A DNA stretch of 32,646 nucleotides. Source: Lachnospiraceae bacterium. Lineage in GTDB: Bacteria > Bacillota > Clostridia > Lachnospirales > Lachnospiraceae. The DNA lies in contig JAFZWG010000023.1 in assembly GCA_017617395.1 (NCBI GenBank), positions 1-32,646 on the forward strand, written 5' to 3'. Made by a program: the position numbers and the translations under genes. The notes under the pieces were generated by a model. That model had not been told where the DNA came from. It searched no databases and was given only the letters and a program-made list of their open reading frames with translations. How positions within the stretch are numbered: position 1 is the stretch's first letter; the number at the start of each line of letters is the position of its first letter. Below, piece by piece: positions 14,810 through 23,476 of the stretch.

Positions 14810-15970
14810 TTACTCCCCGTCCCCCTCTTCTGTCTTCAGCAGGAAGCGCATCACGACCGGATTGTGGTCCGATGCGTAGAAATCGCGCTGCAGCGTACTC
14901 ACGCTGAGCACCTTGATATTGTTTGAAACGATAAATCCATCCAGCACGTAGTACTGGAAGTTTTCGAGATCCGCCTTCGCGTACACCTGATCGAGGCTGC
15001 GGCACGTCGGGATGCTCGCGTCCATCACGAACGTGAGGTTCTCGTCGAAGTCGGCGATGTCGATCCGGCCGGCGACCCATTTGCCGTCCTGCTGCGGGTA
15101 CGCACTGATGTCCGTGTTGGAAAATGTCTGATTGAAATCGCCGCCGGCAATCACGTAGTTGCCCTTCTTAAGCTCGGTCTCGATGACTTCCTTCAAGAGC
15201 TTCGTCTGCTCGATCTTGCCCTCGCCCGAGTCGTACGCCTCGAGGTGGAGGTTGATCAGCACAAGCTCATGCTCGCTGCCCTCGACCGGAATCCGGTGCA
15301 CCGAAAGGCAGCGCTTTAAGTTCACGACACTCACCGGCCACGAGAACGGGCAGGGCAGCTTCACGCGCTCCGCCGAGGTAATCCGAAATCTCGAAAATGT
15401 CTGAATTCCGCTGTTCACACGCCCGACCGGCGGGAGCGGATACGGAACATACTTCGTCTTAAAGTTGTAGGCAAATGTGGACTGATACCCGGTGTCGGAC
15501 ACGGCGTTGAGCACGTCCGTAAACCGCTTGATCTCGTTGATCCCGTAGGTTCTCGAGCAGTCCTCGTCGATCTCCTGCACCAGCAGAATGTCCGGATTGA
15601 TCATGCAGATGTCCGAGAGGATCTCCGTCAGGTTCTCGTTCACACGGTCCTCGTCCGCGGTATACACCATGGAACCGCCGTCCATGAAGAAATCGCAGTT
15701 GTCACCAAGCGCCCCGTAACCGATGTTCCACGTCATGATCCCGATGCCGGTCTCCGTCGGGATCGCCGGCAGCTCGCTTGCGCCCTCCGCGGACGCAACC
15801 GCAGGTGTCACGGTGAGCGCCATGCGGTCATCGGGTCGGTACTCGGTGATGCTCAGCCACAGGATCAACCCTGCCGCGAAGATCAGCACCGCCCCGAGCA
15901 AAATGCCGAGCGCGATCAATATACGTTTCAAAACCTTATGCTTTTTCTTTTCTTTCCGGCTTTCGCTCAT
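14810..15970 (-). CDS. Membrane-anchored endonuclease/exonuclease/phosphatase (EEP) family protein
   Basis: The 386 residues begin with a lysine-rich cytoplasmic start and one membrane helix (about 17-38), placing the catalytic domain outside. The EEP fold is shown by MTWNIGYG (Asn), LLVQEID (metal Glu), LINLHLEAY (His), AGGDFNQTF (Asp/Asn) and ASDHNPV (Asp-His) in order. The family includes nucleases, sphingomyelinases and phosphoinositide phosphatases; an extracytoplasmic enzyme of this type more likely acts on lipids or nucleic acid outside the cell (inference). ATG 15970 follows GGAAGGA at 10-nt spacing. It starts 6 nt after the HAD gene stop, so the two are translationally linked. Confidence 0.88.
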   Translation of the reverse strand: MSESRKEKKKHKVLKRILIALGILLGAVLIFAAGLILWLSITEYRPDDRMALTVTPAVASAEGASELPAIPTETGIGIMTWNIGYGALGDNCDFFMDGGSMVYTADEDRVNENLTEILSDICMINPDILLVQEIDEDCSRTYGINEIKRFTDVLNAVSDTGYQSTFAYNFKTKYVPYPLPPVGRVNSGIQTFSRFRITSAERVKLPCPFSWPVSVVNLKRCLSVHRIPVEGSEHELVLINLHLEAYDSGEGKIEQTKLLKEVIETELKKGNYVIAGGDFNQTFSNTDISAYPQQDGKWVAGRIDIADFDENLTFVMDASIPTCRSLDQVYAKADLENFQYYVLDGFIVSNNIKVLSVSTLQRDFYASDHNPVVMRFLLKTEEGDGE

Positions 15971-15976
15971 CGAAAT

Positions 15977-16636
15977 TCAATCCTTCCCAAGCGCGATATT
16001 TACAACTTCTTGCGGTGTATTTACGATGTATGTCGCCCCGGATTCGCGAAGCTCCGGTTCGTTGCCGTAGCCGTACAGGACGCCTGCGGAATCAATGCCG
16101 ACCTCGACCGCCGCTTTGATGTCGTAGAAGCGGTCGCCGACCATCAGAATGTCGGCTGCATTCTCCGAAGAGATGCCCATCTTGCGCATCGCCTCGCGGA
16201 TCAGCACGGCCTTGTTCGGATCGCGGCCCTCCAGGGCGGGTCCGACGATGCTCTCGAAGTACTCGCGAACGCCCTCGTGCTCCGCGACAACCTCCGCCAT
16301 GTTCTGCGGTTTTGAGGTCACGATCATCATGCGGCAGCCCGCGGCTTTCAGCGCGCAGAGCATGTCCTTAACACCCGCAAACAGCGGCGCCAGGTAGACG
16401 CCCTCGCTCTCGTAGTACTCGCGGTAGACGCGGATGGCCTCGAAGCTGTCCTCGTCCGAGAGCCCGTAAAATTCATGAAACGACACATATAACGGCGGCC
16501 CGATAAAACGCTTCAAAAGGTCGCGGTTCGGTGTCTCGATGCCGAAGTGCGCGAGCGCTCTGCTCGCGGCCTCAACGATGCCGAACTCGGACTGCGTCAG
16601 CGTGCCGTCCAGATCAAAGAACACATAGCGATACAT
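15977..16636 (-). CDS. HAD-superfamily phosphatase (phosphoglycolate phosphatase-like)
   Basis: The 219 residues form a HAD subfamily I hydrolase with an alpha-helical cap. Motif I FFDLDGTLT holds the nucleophile D8 and acid D10, motif II is IVTSKPQ, and the motif III/IV region is MVGDRFYDIKAA. The 220-residue size and GPPLYVSF segment suit phosphoglycolate/sugar-phosphate phosphatases, but specificity is uncertain. ATG 16636 has AAAGGA 5-6 nt upstream; the longer open frame upstream overlaps the permease tail and is not family-like. It is downstream of the ABC-2 permease (67-nt gap) and 6 nt upstream of the EEP gene. Confidence 0.88.
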   Translation of the reverse strand: MYRYVFFDLDGTLTQSEFGIVEAASRALAHFGIETPNRDLLKRFIGPPLYVSFHEFYGLSDEDSFEAIRVYREYYESEGVYLAPLFAGVKDMLCALKAAGCRMMIVTSKPQNMAEVVAEHEGVREYFESIVGPALEGRDPNKAVLIREAMRKMGISSENAADILMVGDRFYDIKAAVEVGIDSAGVLYGYGNEPELRESGATYIVNTPQEVVNIALGKD

Positions 16637-16703
16637 TGATATCCTTTCCAACCCCGATACCGCACATTTTCCTTCTGTAAATCCCGCTCGTAGTTTACCA
16701 CAA

Positions 16704-18356
16704 TCATGCCCCCAACCGCAACAGGTCTGCGGACTGAATTCTGCGATACAACAAAACCGCGGCGACAACGACCGCGACAACCGTGGCTGCCGTCAGCAGA
16801 TTGCCGAACAGTTCCGGAAGCATCAGCGCGCCGACACCCGGCAGGATTGCGAACACCAGCGCGAGCATTCCGAGTGCCACGGAGGCGCTCTGCTTCACGA
16901 CCTCGGCCTCGGTCTCCCAGCGGAATTTGGGGAAACGAAGGTTCGTGCACATGCCCCAGACCGTCGCGAACACAAGGTACACAAGAGGCACGATCAGGAT
17001 CCACAACCGCTGCAAAACCGTGGTCCGCACCGTGAACAAAAGAATGATTTCCGAGAGCACATAAAACGGCGCGAACACGAGAATGTTAAACAAAATCTTT
17101 GCGTTTATGATGTCGCCCACCGAAACCGGCAGCGTCTTCGTGATCCACCACGTCTTCCCTTCCGCGGAGATGGAGACCGCAGTGAGCGTCATCATACTGA
17201 ACACGGCTGCCAGAAGAAACGGCAGAAACGACGTCGGGTGCATCGCAAACGGAAGCTTGACGTTGCTCCCGAGAAGCTTTTCGATGTCAACAAAGGCAAG
17301 CGCGATCGAGATCGCCACCGCGATCACCGGCCCGATGATCGTGTTCGAGACATACAATCCGGACGAAAAATACCGCCCCGCCTCCTTGCGCACCAGCGCC
17401 TCCGTCACGGACCGCGACCGAAGCTCGGTGAGTTTGTAGTCCCGGTGCAATGCCTGCGGCGTGAGCTTCGCCGATATGACGAAGAGGTTACGGCCGATGA
17501 CAAGTGCTGTCAAGGCAAACACCGCCAGCCCGAGCGCTGCGATCAGCAGAATTCCGACCGGCTTCTCGCCGTTAAAAAACGACGCCCAGGTCTTTACGAA
17601 CGGCATCTTCGTCTCGATCCGCTCGATCGCCGCGACCGCCTGCTCCGCGACGCGGTCGTTCATCTCTTTTCGGGATAATTTTCCGCCGTCCTCGCTCTGC
17701 GTGAGGCCGGTGAGATTCACGGAGACGCCGCGGCCGCCCGAGAAGTACATGGAAAGCGCCAGCATGCCGACGACCACGATCACCGCGACCAGCACCTCCA
17801 CAAGTACCTTGTGGCGCGTTCTCGCGATCAGCGCGGACACCGCGATTCCGACCCACGCGGCAAGCGCCACGGGAAGAAGCGGCAGCACCAGTATCTCCGG
17901 CACGATCATAATCCAGAACAGGACGCCCGCATGCACGGCGAGGCCGTAAATCAAAAATGTGGGAATCAAAACAACGGCGGAGATGATCACGCCGCGAATG
18001 TACATTTTCGCAAGGCGCGCCGCCGCGACCGGAGTGCTCTTCACAGGCATCGAAGAGAGAAGCTCGCGGTCCCCCGCGCGGTATAAGTTGCCGCGTGAGA
18101 GAAGGATCTCCACGAACAGGGAGATCACCATTGCAAGACAGGGATACAGCATCGGAATCACTCGCTCGATGCCGTAGAGATGAAAGGCATACGCCGACCC
18201 CGCGAGGTAGGCGACTGCCACGAGAAACAGGATGAAAAAGACAATGTAGAGAATCTTCCGACGCTTCCGCTCCGACGGGTCCTTCGTGTGCCGGTAGACA
18301 TTCAGCCCCAGAAAATTCAGCATTTCCGCTTTGAAAACCGCAACAAATGTACTCAT
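16704..18356 (-). CDS. ABC-2-type multi-pass permease
   Basis: The 550-residue protein is almost entirely hydrophobic helices with short loops, about twelve by eye, plus one larger soluble loop (about 215-260, rich in charged residues and containing SRKEMNDRVAEQ). There is no ATPase domain. The start codon overlaps the end of the ATPase gene by 4 nt (ATGA type), so the two are translationally coupled and form one transporter. The first residues, MSTFVAVFKAEML, are typical of large ABC-2 exporter subunits. The transported substrate is unknown; this type commonly exports antibiotics, lipids or peptides. Confidence 0.85.
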   Translation of the reverse strand: MSTFVAVFKAEMLNFLGLNVYRHTKDPSERKRRKILYIVFFILFLVAVAYLAGSAYAFHLYGIERVIPMLYPCLAMVISLFVEILLSRGNLYRAGDRELLSSMPVKSTPVAAARLAKMYIRGVIISAVVLIPTFLIYGLAVHAGVLFWIMIVPEILVLPLLPVALAAWVGIAVSALIARTRHKVLVEVLVAVIVVVGMLALSMYFSGGRGVSVNLTGLTQSEDGGKLSRKEMNDRVAEQAVAAIERIETKMPFVKTWASFFNGEKPVGILLIAALGLAVFALTALVIGRNLFVISAKLTPQALHRDYKLTELRSRSVTEALVRKEAGRYFSSGLYVSNTIIGPVIAVAISIALAFVDIEKLLGSNVKLPFAMHPTSFLPFLLAAVFSMMTLTAVSISAEGKTWWITKTLPVSVGDIINAKILFNILVFAPFYVLSEIILLFTVRTTVLQRLWILIVPLVYLVFATVWGMCTNLRFPKFRWETEAEVVKQSASVALGMLALVFAILPGVGALMLPELFGNLLTAATVVAVVVAAVLLYRRIQSADLLRLGA

Positions 18357-19066
18357 GCTTCCACCGTCTCCATAAAGATCGCCTCAAGGGACGACCGGTC
18401 CTTGACGACGTCGCTCATAAGGCCGGAGGTGACGAGGCGTCCCTCCTTGATGATGGCGACTTTGTTGCAGAGTTTCTCGGCGACGTCGAGGACGTGCGTC
18501 GAGAAGAAGATGGCACCGCCCGCAGCGGTCATTTCCCGCATGATCTCCTTGAGAAGGAACGACGCCTTGGGGTCGAGACCCACGAACGGTTCGTCCATGA
18601 TGAGAAGCTTCGGGGCGTGCAGAAGCGCCGAGATCAGCACGAGCTTCTGCTTCATGCCGTGCGAGTAGCCGGAGACGAGGTCGCCGAGCGAGTCGGTGAT
18701 TTCGAATTTGCCGGCGTATTCGGCGATGCGGGCCTCGCGCTCCGCCGCGGAGACACCGTAGATGTCCGCGATGAAGTTGAGGTACTGAATGCCCGTCATG
18801 AACTCGTAGATGTCCGGGTTGTCCGGCACGTACGCGATGCGCCGCTTGACTTCCTCGGGCTGCTTTGTGATGTCGAGCCCGTCGATGATGACGGCCCCGC
18901 GGTCGAACTCATGAATGCCGGTGATCGCCTTTAAAAGCGTCGTCTTGCCGGCTCCGTTATGGCCGATGAAGGCGTATATGTCACCCTTCTCCACATGGAG
19001 CGTGATGCCCGTGACGCCCTTCGTCGTCCCCTTGTAAATCTTGTCCAGATCTCGAATGACTAACAT
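18353..19066 (-). CDS. ABC transporter ATP-binding protein
   Basis: A 237-residue ATPase subunit with Walker A GHNGAGKTT, a variant signature YSHGMKQKL, Walker B LLIMDEPFVGLDP and switch His in FFSTHVLD. ATG 19066 has AAAAGGA 7 nt upstream, and the nine extra codons of open frame before it are not family-like. It powers the permease encoded immediately downstream (4-nt overlap). The glycerol kinase gene lies 38 nt upstream on the same strand, so it may share that transcript. Confidence 0.93.
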   Translation of the reverse strand: MLVIRDLDKIYKGTTKGVTGITLHVEKGDIYAFIGHNGAGKTTLLKAITGIHEFDRGAVIIDGLDITKQPEEVKRRIAYVPDNPDIYEFMTGIQYLNFIADIYGVSAAEREARIAEYAGKFEITDSLGDLVSGYSHGMKQKLVLISALLHAPKLLIMDEPFVGLDPKASFLLKEIMREMTAAGGAIFFSTHVLDVAEKLCNKVAIIKEGRLVTSGLMSDVVKDRSSLEAIFMETVEA

Positions 19067-19104
19067 ATGAATTTCCTTTTCCCAAATGCACAAGTATTAT
19101 CAAA

Positions 19105-20577
19105 TTACAAAAGCATCTTCACGGCTTCCTTCCAGCCGCGGATATGCGCCTCGCGGTCCTCTTCGCTCATCTTCGGTCGGAAAATGGTCTCTCCAGCCGA
19201 CGTCCGCACGATGTCCGCCTCGTCCTCCCAGAAGCCGGTCGCAAGGCCCGCCAGATACGCGGCTCCCATCGCCGTCGTCTCGACGCACGCCGGCCGCACC
19301 ACGGACGTGTTGCTGATGTCCGCCTGCGTCTGCATCAAATAGTTGTTAACGCTCGCGCCGCCGTCCGCGCGCAGTGCGCAAACCGGGCTGCCGGCGTCAT
19401 GCTCCATCGCGGTGACGATGTCGTTGACCTGATACACGATGGCATCCAGCGCCGCGCGGATGATGTGGAAGCGCCCAACACCTCTCGTGAGGCCCGTCAC
19501 AACGCCCTTCGCCTCGGGCTTCCAGTACGGCGCGCCCAGGCCGGTAAATGCAGGCACAATATAGCAGCCGTTAGTGTCCGGCACCTTCTGCGCAAGTTCC
19601 TCCGTCTCCGCCGCCGTCGCCACCAGACCGAGCTCGTCGCGAAGCCACTGCACGACCGCTCCGCCCATGAAGACCGAACCCTCGAGTGCGTACGTCACCT
19701 TGCCGCCGCGTCCCCACGCGATCGTGGTGACGAGCCCGTGCTCCGAGGCAATCGGCGTCTCTCCGGTGTTCATCAAAAGGAAGCACCCCGTGCCGTACGT
19801 ATTCTTGATGTCGCCGACCGACCACGCCTTCTGGCCGAACAATGCCGACTGCTGGTCGCCCGCGGCGCCCGCGATGCGGATTCGTCCGCCTAGAAACTCT
19901 GCCGCCGACTCACCGTAAACTTCGCTGTTGCCGACCGGGGTCGGGAGCATTTTCCGCGGGATTCCGAGCCAGTTGCAGATGTCCTCGTCCCACGTCAGTG
20001 TATGAATGTTAAAGAGCATCGTGCGCGACGCGTTGCTAAGGTCCGTCACGTGGCGCTTGCCCTTCGTCAGCTTCCAGATCAGCCATGTCTCGACCGTGCC
20101 GAACAACAGCTCGCCGGCCTCCGCGCGCTCCCTCGCACCCTCGACGTTATCGAGGATCCACGCGAGCTTCGTCGCCGAAAAATAAGGATCCAGCACGAGT
20201 CCGGTCTTCTCGCGAATCTTCTCCGCGTACGGTGCCAGCCGCTCGCAGTAGTCCGCGGTCCGGCGGCACTGCCACACGATGGCGCGGTACACCGGCCGCC
20301 CCGTCGCGCGGTCCCAGACAATCGTCGTCTCACGCTGGTTTGTGATGCCGATGGCGTCGATCTCCTCGGCCGAGATGCCGGCCTTGCTCATCGCCTCGAC
20401 CGCCACGCCAAGCTGCGTCGACCACAGCTCCATCGGGTCGTGCTCCACCCAGCCCGCCTGCGGATAATACTGCTTGATCTCCTTCTGCGCAACGCTCACG
20501 ATCTCGCTGTCATGATTGAAAATGATGGCTCGCTCCGATGTCGTTCCCGCATCGAAGGACATGATGTATCGCTCCAT
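19105..20577 (-). CDS. glpK: Glycerol kinase
   Basis: It phosphorylates glycerol to sn-glycerol 3-phosphate with ATP. The 490 residues match the FGGY family: N-terminal [14 protein letters not shown] phosphate loop, GITNQRETT, and [14 protein letters not shown] with catalytic D241. Most Firmicute enzymes carry a His, phosphorylated by HPr, in a Y-H-F-(F/Y)-G loop. Here the matching segment reads A-E-F-L-G, placing E227 at the His position. HPr-dependent activation is therefore probably lost, and a phosphate-mimicking Glu is possible (inference). ATG 20577 has GGAG 8 nt upstream; a GTG at 20586 overlaps that site. The lipase-like gene ends 34 nt upstream, suggesting the kinase uses glycerol freed by that hydrolase. 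Confidence 0.95.
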   Translation of the reverse strand: MERYIMSFDAGTTSERAIIFNHDSEIVSVAQKEIKQYYPQAGWVEHDPMELWSTQLGVAVEAMSKAGISAEEIDAIGITNQRETTIVWDRATGRPVYRAIVWQCRRTADYCERLAPYAEKIREKTGLVLDPYFSATKLAWILDNVEGARERAEAGELLFGTVETWLIWKLTKGKRHVTDLSNASRTMLFNIHTLTWDEDICNWLGIPRKMLPTPVGNSEVYGESAAEFLGGRIRIAGAAGDQQSALFGQKAWSVGDIKNTYGTGCFLLMNTGETPIASEHGLVTTIAWGRGGKVTYALEGSVFMGGAVVQWLRDELGLVATAAETEELAQKVPDTNGCYIVPAFTGLGAPYWKPEAKGVVTGLTRGVGRFHIIRAALDAIVYQVNDIVTAMEHDAGSPVCALRADGGASVNNYLMQTQADISNTSVVRPACVETTAMGAAYLAGLATGFWEDEADIVRTSAGETIFRPKMSEEDREAHIRGWKEAVKMLL

Positions 20578-20611
20578 GTGATTCACTCCGGTTTATGATT
20601 TATGCGGCGTT

Positions 20612-21556
20612 TCAGCTCTTAAGAAACGCCAGAATGTCGGCCCAGACCTTCTCCTTTTCGCGCTCGCGCAAAATCTCGTGGCGCATGCCCGGATAGGTCT
20701 TGCCCTTGGTGTTTTTGTATCCCTGCTTGCGCAACAGCTTGATCGCCTCGCCGAGTTTCTCCTTCGAGATTGCGCACGGGTCGTCCGCTCCCGAGTAGAA
20801 GCGGATCGGAAGCTCCGGATTGTTCATCGCGCAGCCGCCGTCGGTGTAGCAAAGCATCGTCATGCGGATCAGGTTCTCATAGCCGTTCAGGGTAAACGTG
20901 TAGCCGCACAGCGGATCTTCCCGATAGCTGTTCACCTCTGCGGGATCGGAGTTCGTCCATGCAAACGGCGTATGCTCCTCGGCAAATCGCTTTTCAAACC
21001 CGCCGCCCACGATAGTATCGACCACCTTCGAGCGCGCGCGTCCGCCCTTCGTCGCGACCAGACCGCGGACCAGCTGAAGCCCCGGCCACATGCCGGCCGG
21101 CTTCGACGGGCACCCCAAAAGCACGAGCTTGTCAAGCTCGTCATCGTGCATGCGGATGTAGCACCGCGCAGCCAGCGTGCCCATGCTGTGCGCGATCATC
21201 ACAAACGGAAGGTCCTCGCGTCCGGTGCGCTCCGCAGCGTACGTCTTTGCCTCCAGAACCATCTCGTGAATGTCCGCTAAAAGCGCCTCGTAGCCGCCCT
21301 CGTAGAAGTAGCCGAGGTCCTCCGGCTCGCGGACGCTCTCACCGTGCCCGCGCAGATCAAAGATCGTCACGATGTAGCCCTGCTCCGCAAGGTAGTTGAC
21401 AAACGGCTCATAGCGCCCCTTGTGCTCGCACATGCCGTGCACCAAAACAGCCGAACCGCACACGTCCGTGCCGTCCGCAGGCTCCGTCCGAACGACCGCC
21501 AACGGCAGACCGTCCGTCTCCGAAATATGATTGTATCTCGTAACTCTGATTTCCAT
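20612..21556 (-). CDS. Alpha/beta hydrolase, monoacylglycerol lipase / lysophospholipase-like
   Basis: The 314 residues fit the serine aminopeptidase S33/monoglyceride lipase family: oxyanion region VLVHGMCEH, FDLRGHGES, nucleophile Ser in MIAHSMGT, an Asp in FYSGADDP and a catalytic His in GMRHEIL. There is no signal peptide, so it is probably cytoplasmic. ATG 21556 has GGAGG 8 nt upstream; a GTG three codons earlier overlaps that site. It lies 29 nt after the histidine kinase stop and 34 nt before glpK. Hydrolysis of monoacylglycerol followed by glycerol phosphorylation is a consistent role for the pair. Confidence 0.87.
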   Translation of the reverse strand: MEIRVTRYNHISETDGLPLAVVRTEPADGTDVCGSAVLVHGMCEHKGRYEPFVNYLAEQGYIVTIFDLRGHGESVREPEDLGYFYEGGYEALLADIHEMVLEAKTYAAERTGREDLPFVMIAHSMGTLAARCYIRMHDDELDKLVLLGCPSKPAGMWPGLQLVRGLVATKGGRARSKVVDTIVGGGFEKRFAEEHTPFAWTNSDPAEVNSYREDPLCGYTFTLNGYENLIRMTMLCYTDGGCAMNNPELPIRFYSGADDPCAISKEKLGEAIKLLRKQGYKNTKGKTYPGMRHEILREREKEKVWADILAFLKS

Positions 21557-21585
21557 ACTACGCACCTCCGGGATTTCTATTCATT

Positions 21586-22500
21586 TTACACCGAAAATGC
21601 ACTCTGCGCAAGCGGCAGACGTATCACTACCGAGAAGATTCCGCCCTCGAGCGCGGCCCCGATCGTGCCGCCCATGCGCTCGGTAAATTCCTTCGCAATC
21701 GCCAGTCCCAGGCCGCTCGACGCCTGCCTGTGGAAGCGGTCCGCGGTGTAGAACTGCTCGAACACGCGGCCGACCTCGATCTCCTCGGGATGCTCCACCG
21801 GATTGGAGATCACGATCTCCGCCTCGCGGTCGATGCGGTGCAGGTAGATCTTCAGGGCATTGCGACCGTGGACGACTGCATTTTTCGTGATGTTGTGGAG
21901 GATGCGCTTGACCGCGAGCTCGTTGCCCTCGATCGGAAGCACCTCGTCCGTGAGCAGGATCTCGGGCTCCACGCCCATCTCCTTCCAGGTGTCATAGTAC
22001 GAGAGCACGGTCTCCGCAGCGACGCTGCGAAGAGAAATCTGCGTCAGCTCGAGCTCGTACGCATCGTTCTTGAGCTTCGTGAACGTAAAGAGGTCCTCCA
22101 GAAGCTCCTTGAGCGTCCCGATGCGCTCCCCGATGACCGCGGTGTAGCGCGCGCGGTCCTCGTCGGTCTTCGCGTCGCGCAGAAGCTGCACGTAACCGTC
22201 GAGCGACGTAAGCGGCGTGCGGATGTCGTGCGAGAGGTTCGCGTAGGCGTCCGCAATCAACTTCTCGCGGTCGCTCATCGCGCGCTTTCGGTCACGCACA
22301 TCATCAAGCGTTTTGTTGATCTCCTCCGCGAGCTCAAGCTCACCGAGCTTCTGTGCGTTGACCGAAACCCGCATGCAGGAGTCCTCCTCCCGGATGAAGC
22401 GAAGCTGCCGGCTCACGTCACGGTTTTGCTTCCACAGCAAAACAAGCCACCCCGCGAGGGCGGCCGTCACAAGCGCCAGAATCACGACTGCGATTTTCAT
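21586..22500 (-). CDS. Sensor histidine kinase (orphan)
   Basis: The 304-residue kinase has a single N-terminal membrane helix (about 3-23), a short linker, and H91 in NLSHDIRTPLTSLDG. The catalytic domain carries an N-box (ILHNITKNAVVHG) and a G-box (SSGLGLAIAKEF). With almost no outside domain, it belongs to the intramembrane-sensing type often paired with BcrAB/lantibiotic-immunity-like ABC transporters, such as the one encoded just upstream. No response regulator is adjacent, which is unusual for this module. ATG 22500 follows GGAGG with rather long 11-nt spacing; an in-frame ATG six codons earlier overlaps that site. The 116-nt gap upstream holds a strong hairpin. Confidence 0.92.
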   Translation of the reverse strand: MKIAVVILALVTAALAGWLVLLWKQNRDVSRQLRFIREEDSCMRVSVNAQKLGELELAEEINKTLDDVRDRKRAMSDREKLIADAYANLSHDIRTPLTSLDGYVQLLRDAKTDEDRARYTAVIGERIGTLKELLEDLFTFTKLKNDAYELELTQISLRSVAAETVLSYYDTWKEMGVEPEILLTDEVLPIEGNELAVKRILHNITKNAVVHGRNALKIYLHRIDREAEIVISNPVEHPEEIEVGRVFEQFYTADRFHRQASSGLGLAIAKEFTERMGGTIGAALEGGIFSVVIRLPLAQSAFSV

Positions 22501-22545
22501 AGCTTGGGATACCTCCATAAGTTACATTTTGCGAAAAATGCATCG

Positions 22546-22572
22546 CCGGAGGCTCGGTTTCCCGACCTCCGG
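22546..22572. terminator. GC-rich hairpin between permease and histidine kinase (possible attenuator)
   Basis: CCGGAGG (22546-22552) and CCTCCGG (22566-22572) form the outer stem and TCGG/CCGA continues it, with a 4-nt loop and one bulged C at 22553. On the minus strand the stem is preceded by AAAA and followed, 6 nt later, by ATTTTT; on the plus strand TTTT follows at once. It may reduce kinase expression relative to the transporter. Confidence 0.5.
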
Positions 22573-22616
22573 TTTTGCAACATTTTCCGAATTCGCACAA
22601 GACGCGTCGAATGAAT

Positions 22617-23459
22617 TTATACCAGATCTTTCTTCGTCACACACAAGCTGCCGATTGCGAACGCAACCACTGCGAAGATTGTTGCTACTACAAGAGTAGA
22701 ACCTAGTATCTTCGAGCTGTCAATGCCGTACTGCATGATGCGGCCGCTGACCGTATAGTTCGAAATTGCCGCTTCCTTCCAGCCCAGTTTCTTAAGGCCC
22801 TTGTCCGCAAGACTGTACAATACGGTGAACACATGCATTGAGATGCAGCAGGCTACGATCATGCTGATCAGGTTGTTGCGCACGATCACGCAGAGGCTCA
22901 TGATGATCCAGCCGAACACCACGTGCAGAAGGCCCTGGATGCACAAAACTTCGAAAATCTTGCCGGCCGGATCCATGACAATCTTGTGGCCGCCGATGAA
23001 GACGCCCAGGCACGAGCTTGCGATGAACAGCGCGAAGAACATGATGGTGTAGACGAGCACTGCCGTGCCCTTCGCGGCAACCATGTGCCAACGATGTTTT
23101 ACCGCGCCTCCATAGTTCTTGATGTAGCCTGTGTTAAAATCCGCCGTCGCGAAGATGACGGTAAAGATACCGATGAACAAAGCGCACAGCATTCCCTTCG
23201 CCGCAGCGGTGATGATCTCCAGAAAGCCGTAGCTTCCGTCTTCGTTGCGCTCCATGGTAATGCTCATGCCGATATTGGAAACCGGATCGTCCTCTTTGGC
23301 CTGCGTTGCCTCGAGCGCCTGCTGCAGCTCCGGGCTGTCCATCATGACGTCGTTGAGCGAGACCGTGATCACGTTCATGACGCCGACGATGATCAGAATC
23401 ACCCAGAAACTCTTCATCCGTACCATGCGGTACAGTTCCATACGAATCATATTTAACAT
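22617..23459 (-). CDS. ABC-2-type permease (BcrB-like)
   Basis: A 280-residue protein with an N-terminal amphipathic start (MLNMIRMELYRMVRMKS), a first helix (about 18-36), a soluble loop with acidic residues, then about five more helices. This is the usual layout of ABC-2 permeases for peptide antibiotics. Several starts are possible: TTG 23480 overlaps the ATPase stop, ATG 23471 lies too close to AAAGGA, and ATG 23459 has GGTGAG nearby and matches the typical family start, so it is chosen. It pairs with the ATPase encoded immediately upstream and with the orphan kinase downstream. Confidence 0.85.
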   Translation of the reverse strand: MLNMIRMELYRMVRMKSFWVILIIVGVMNVITVSLNDVMMDSPELQQALEATQAKEDDPVSNIGMSITMERNEDGSYGFLEIITAAAKGMLCALFIGIFTVIFATADFNTGYIKNYGGAVKHRWHMVAAKGTAVLVYTIMFFALFIASSCLGVFIGGHKIVMDPAGKIFEVLCIQGLLHVVFGWIIMSLCVIVRNNLISMIVACCISMHVFTVLYSLADKGLKKLGWKEAAISNYTVSGRIMQYGIDSSKILGSTLVVATIFAVVAFAIGSLCVTKKDLV

Positions 23460-23476
23460 ATCTCTCACCATTCCTT

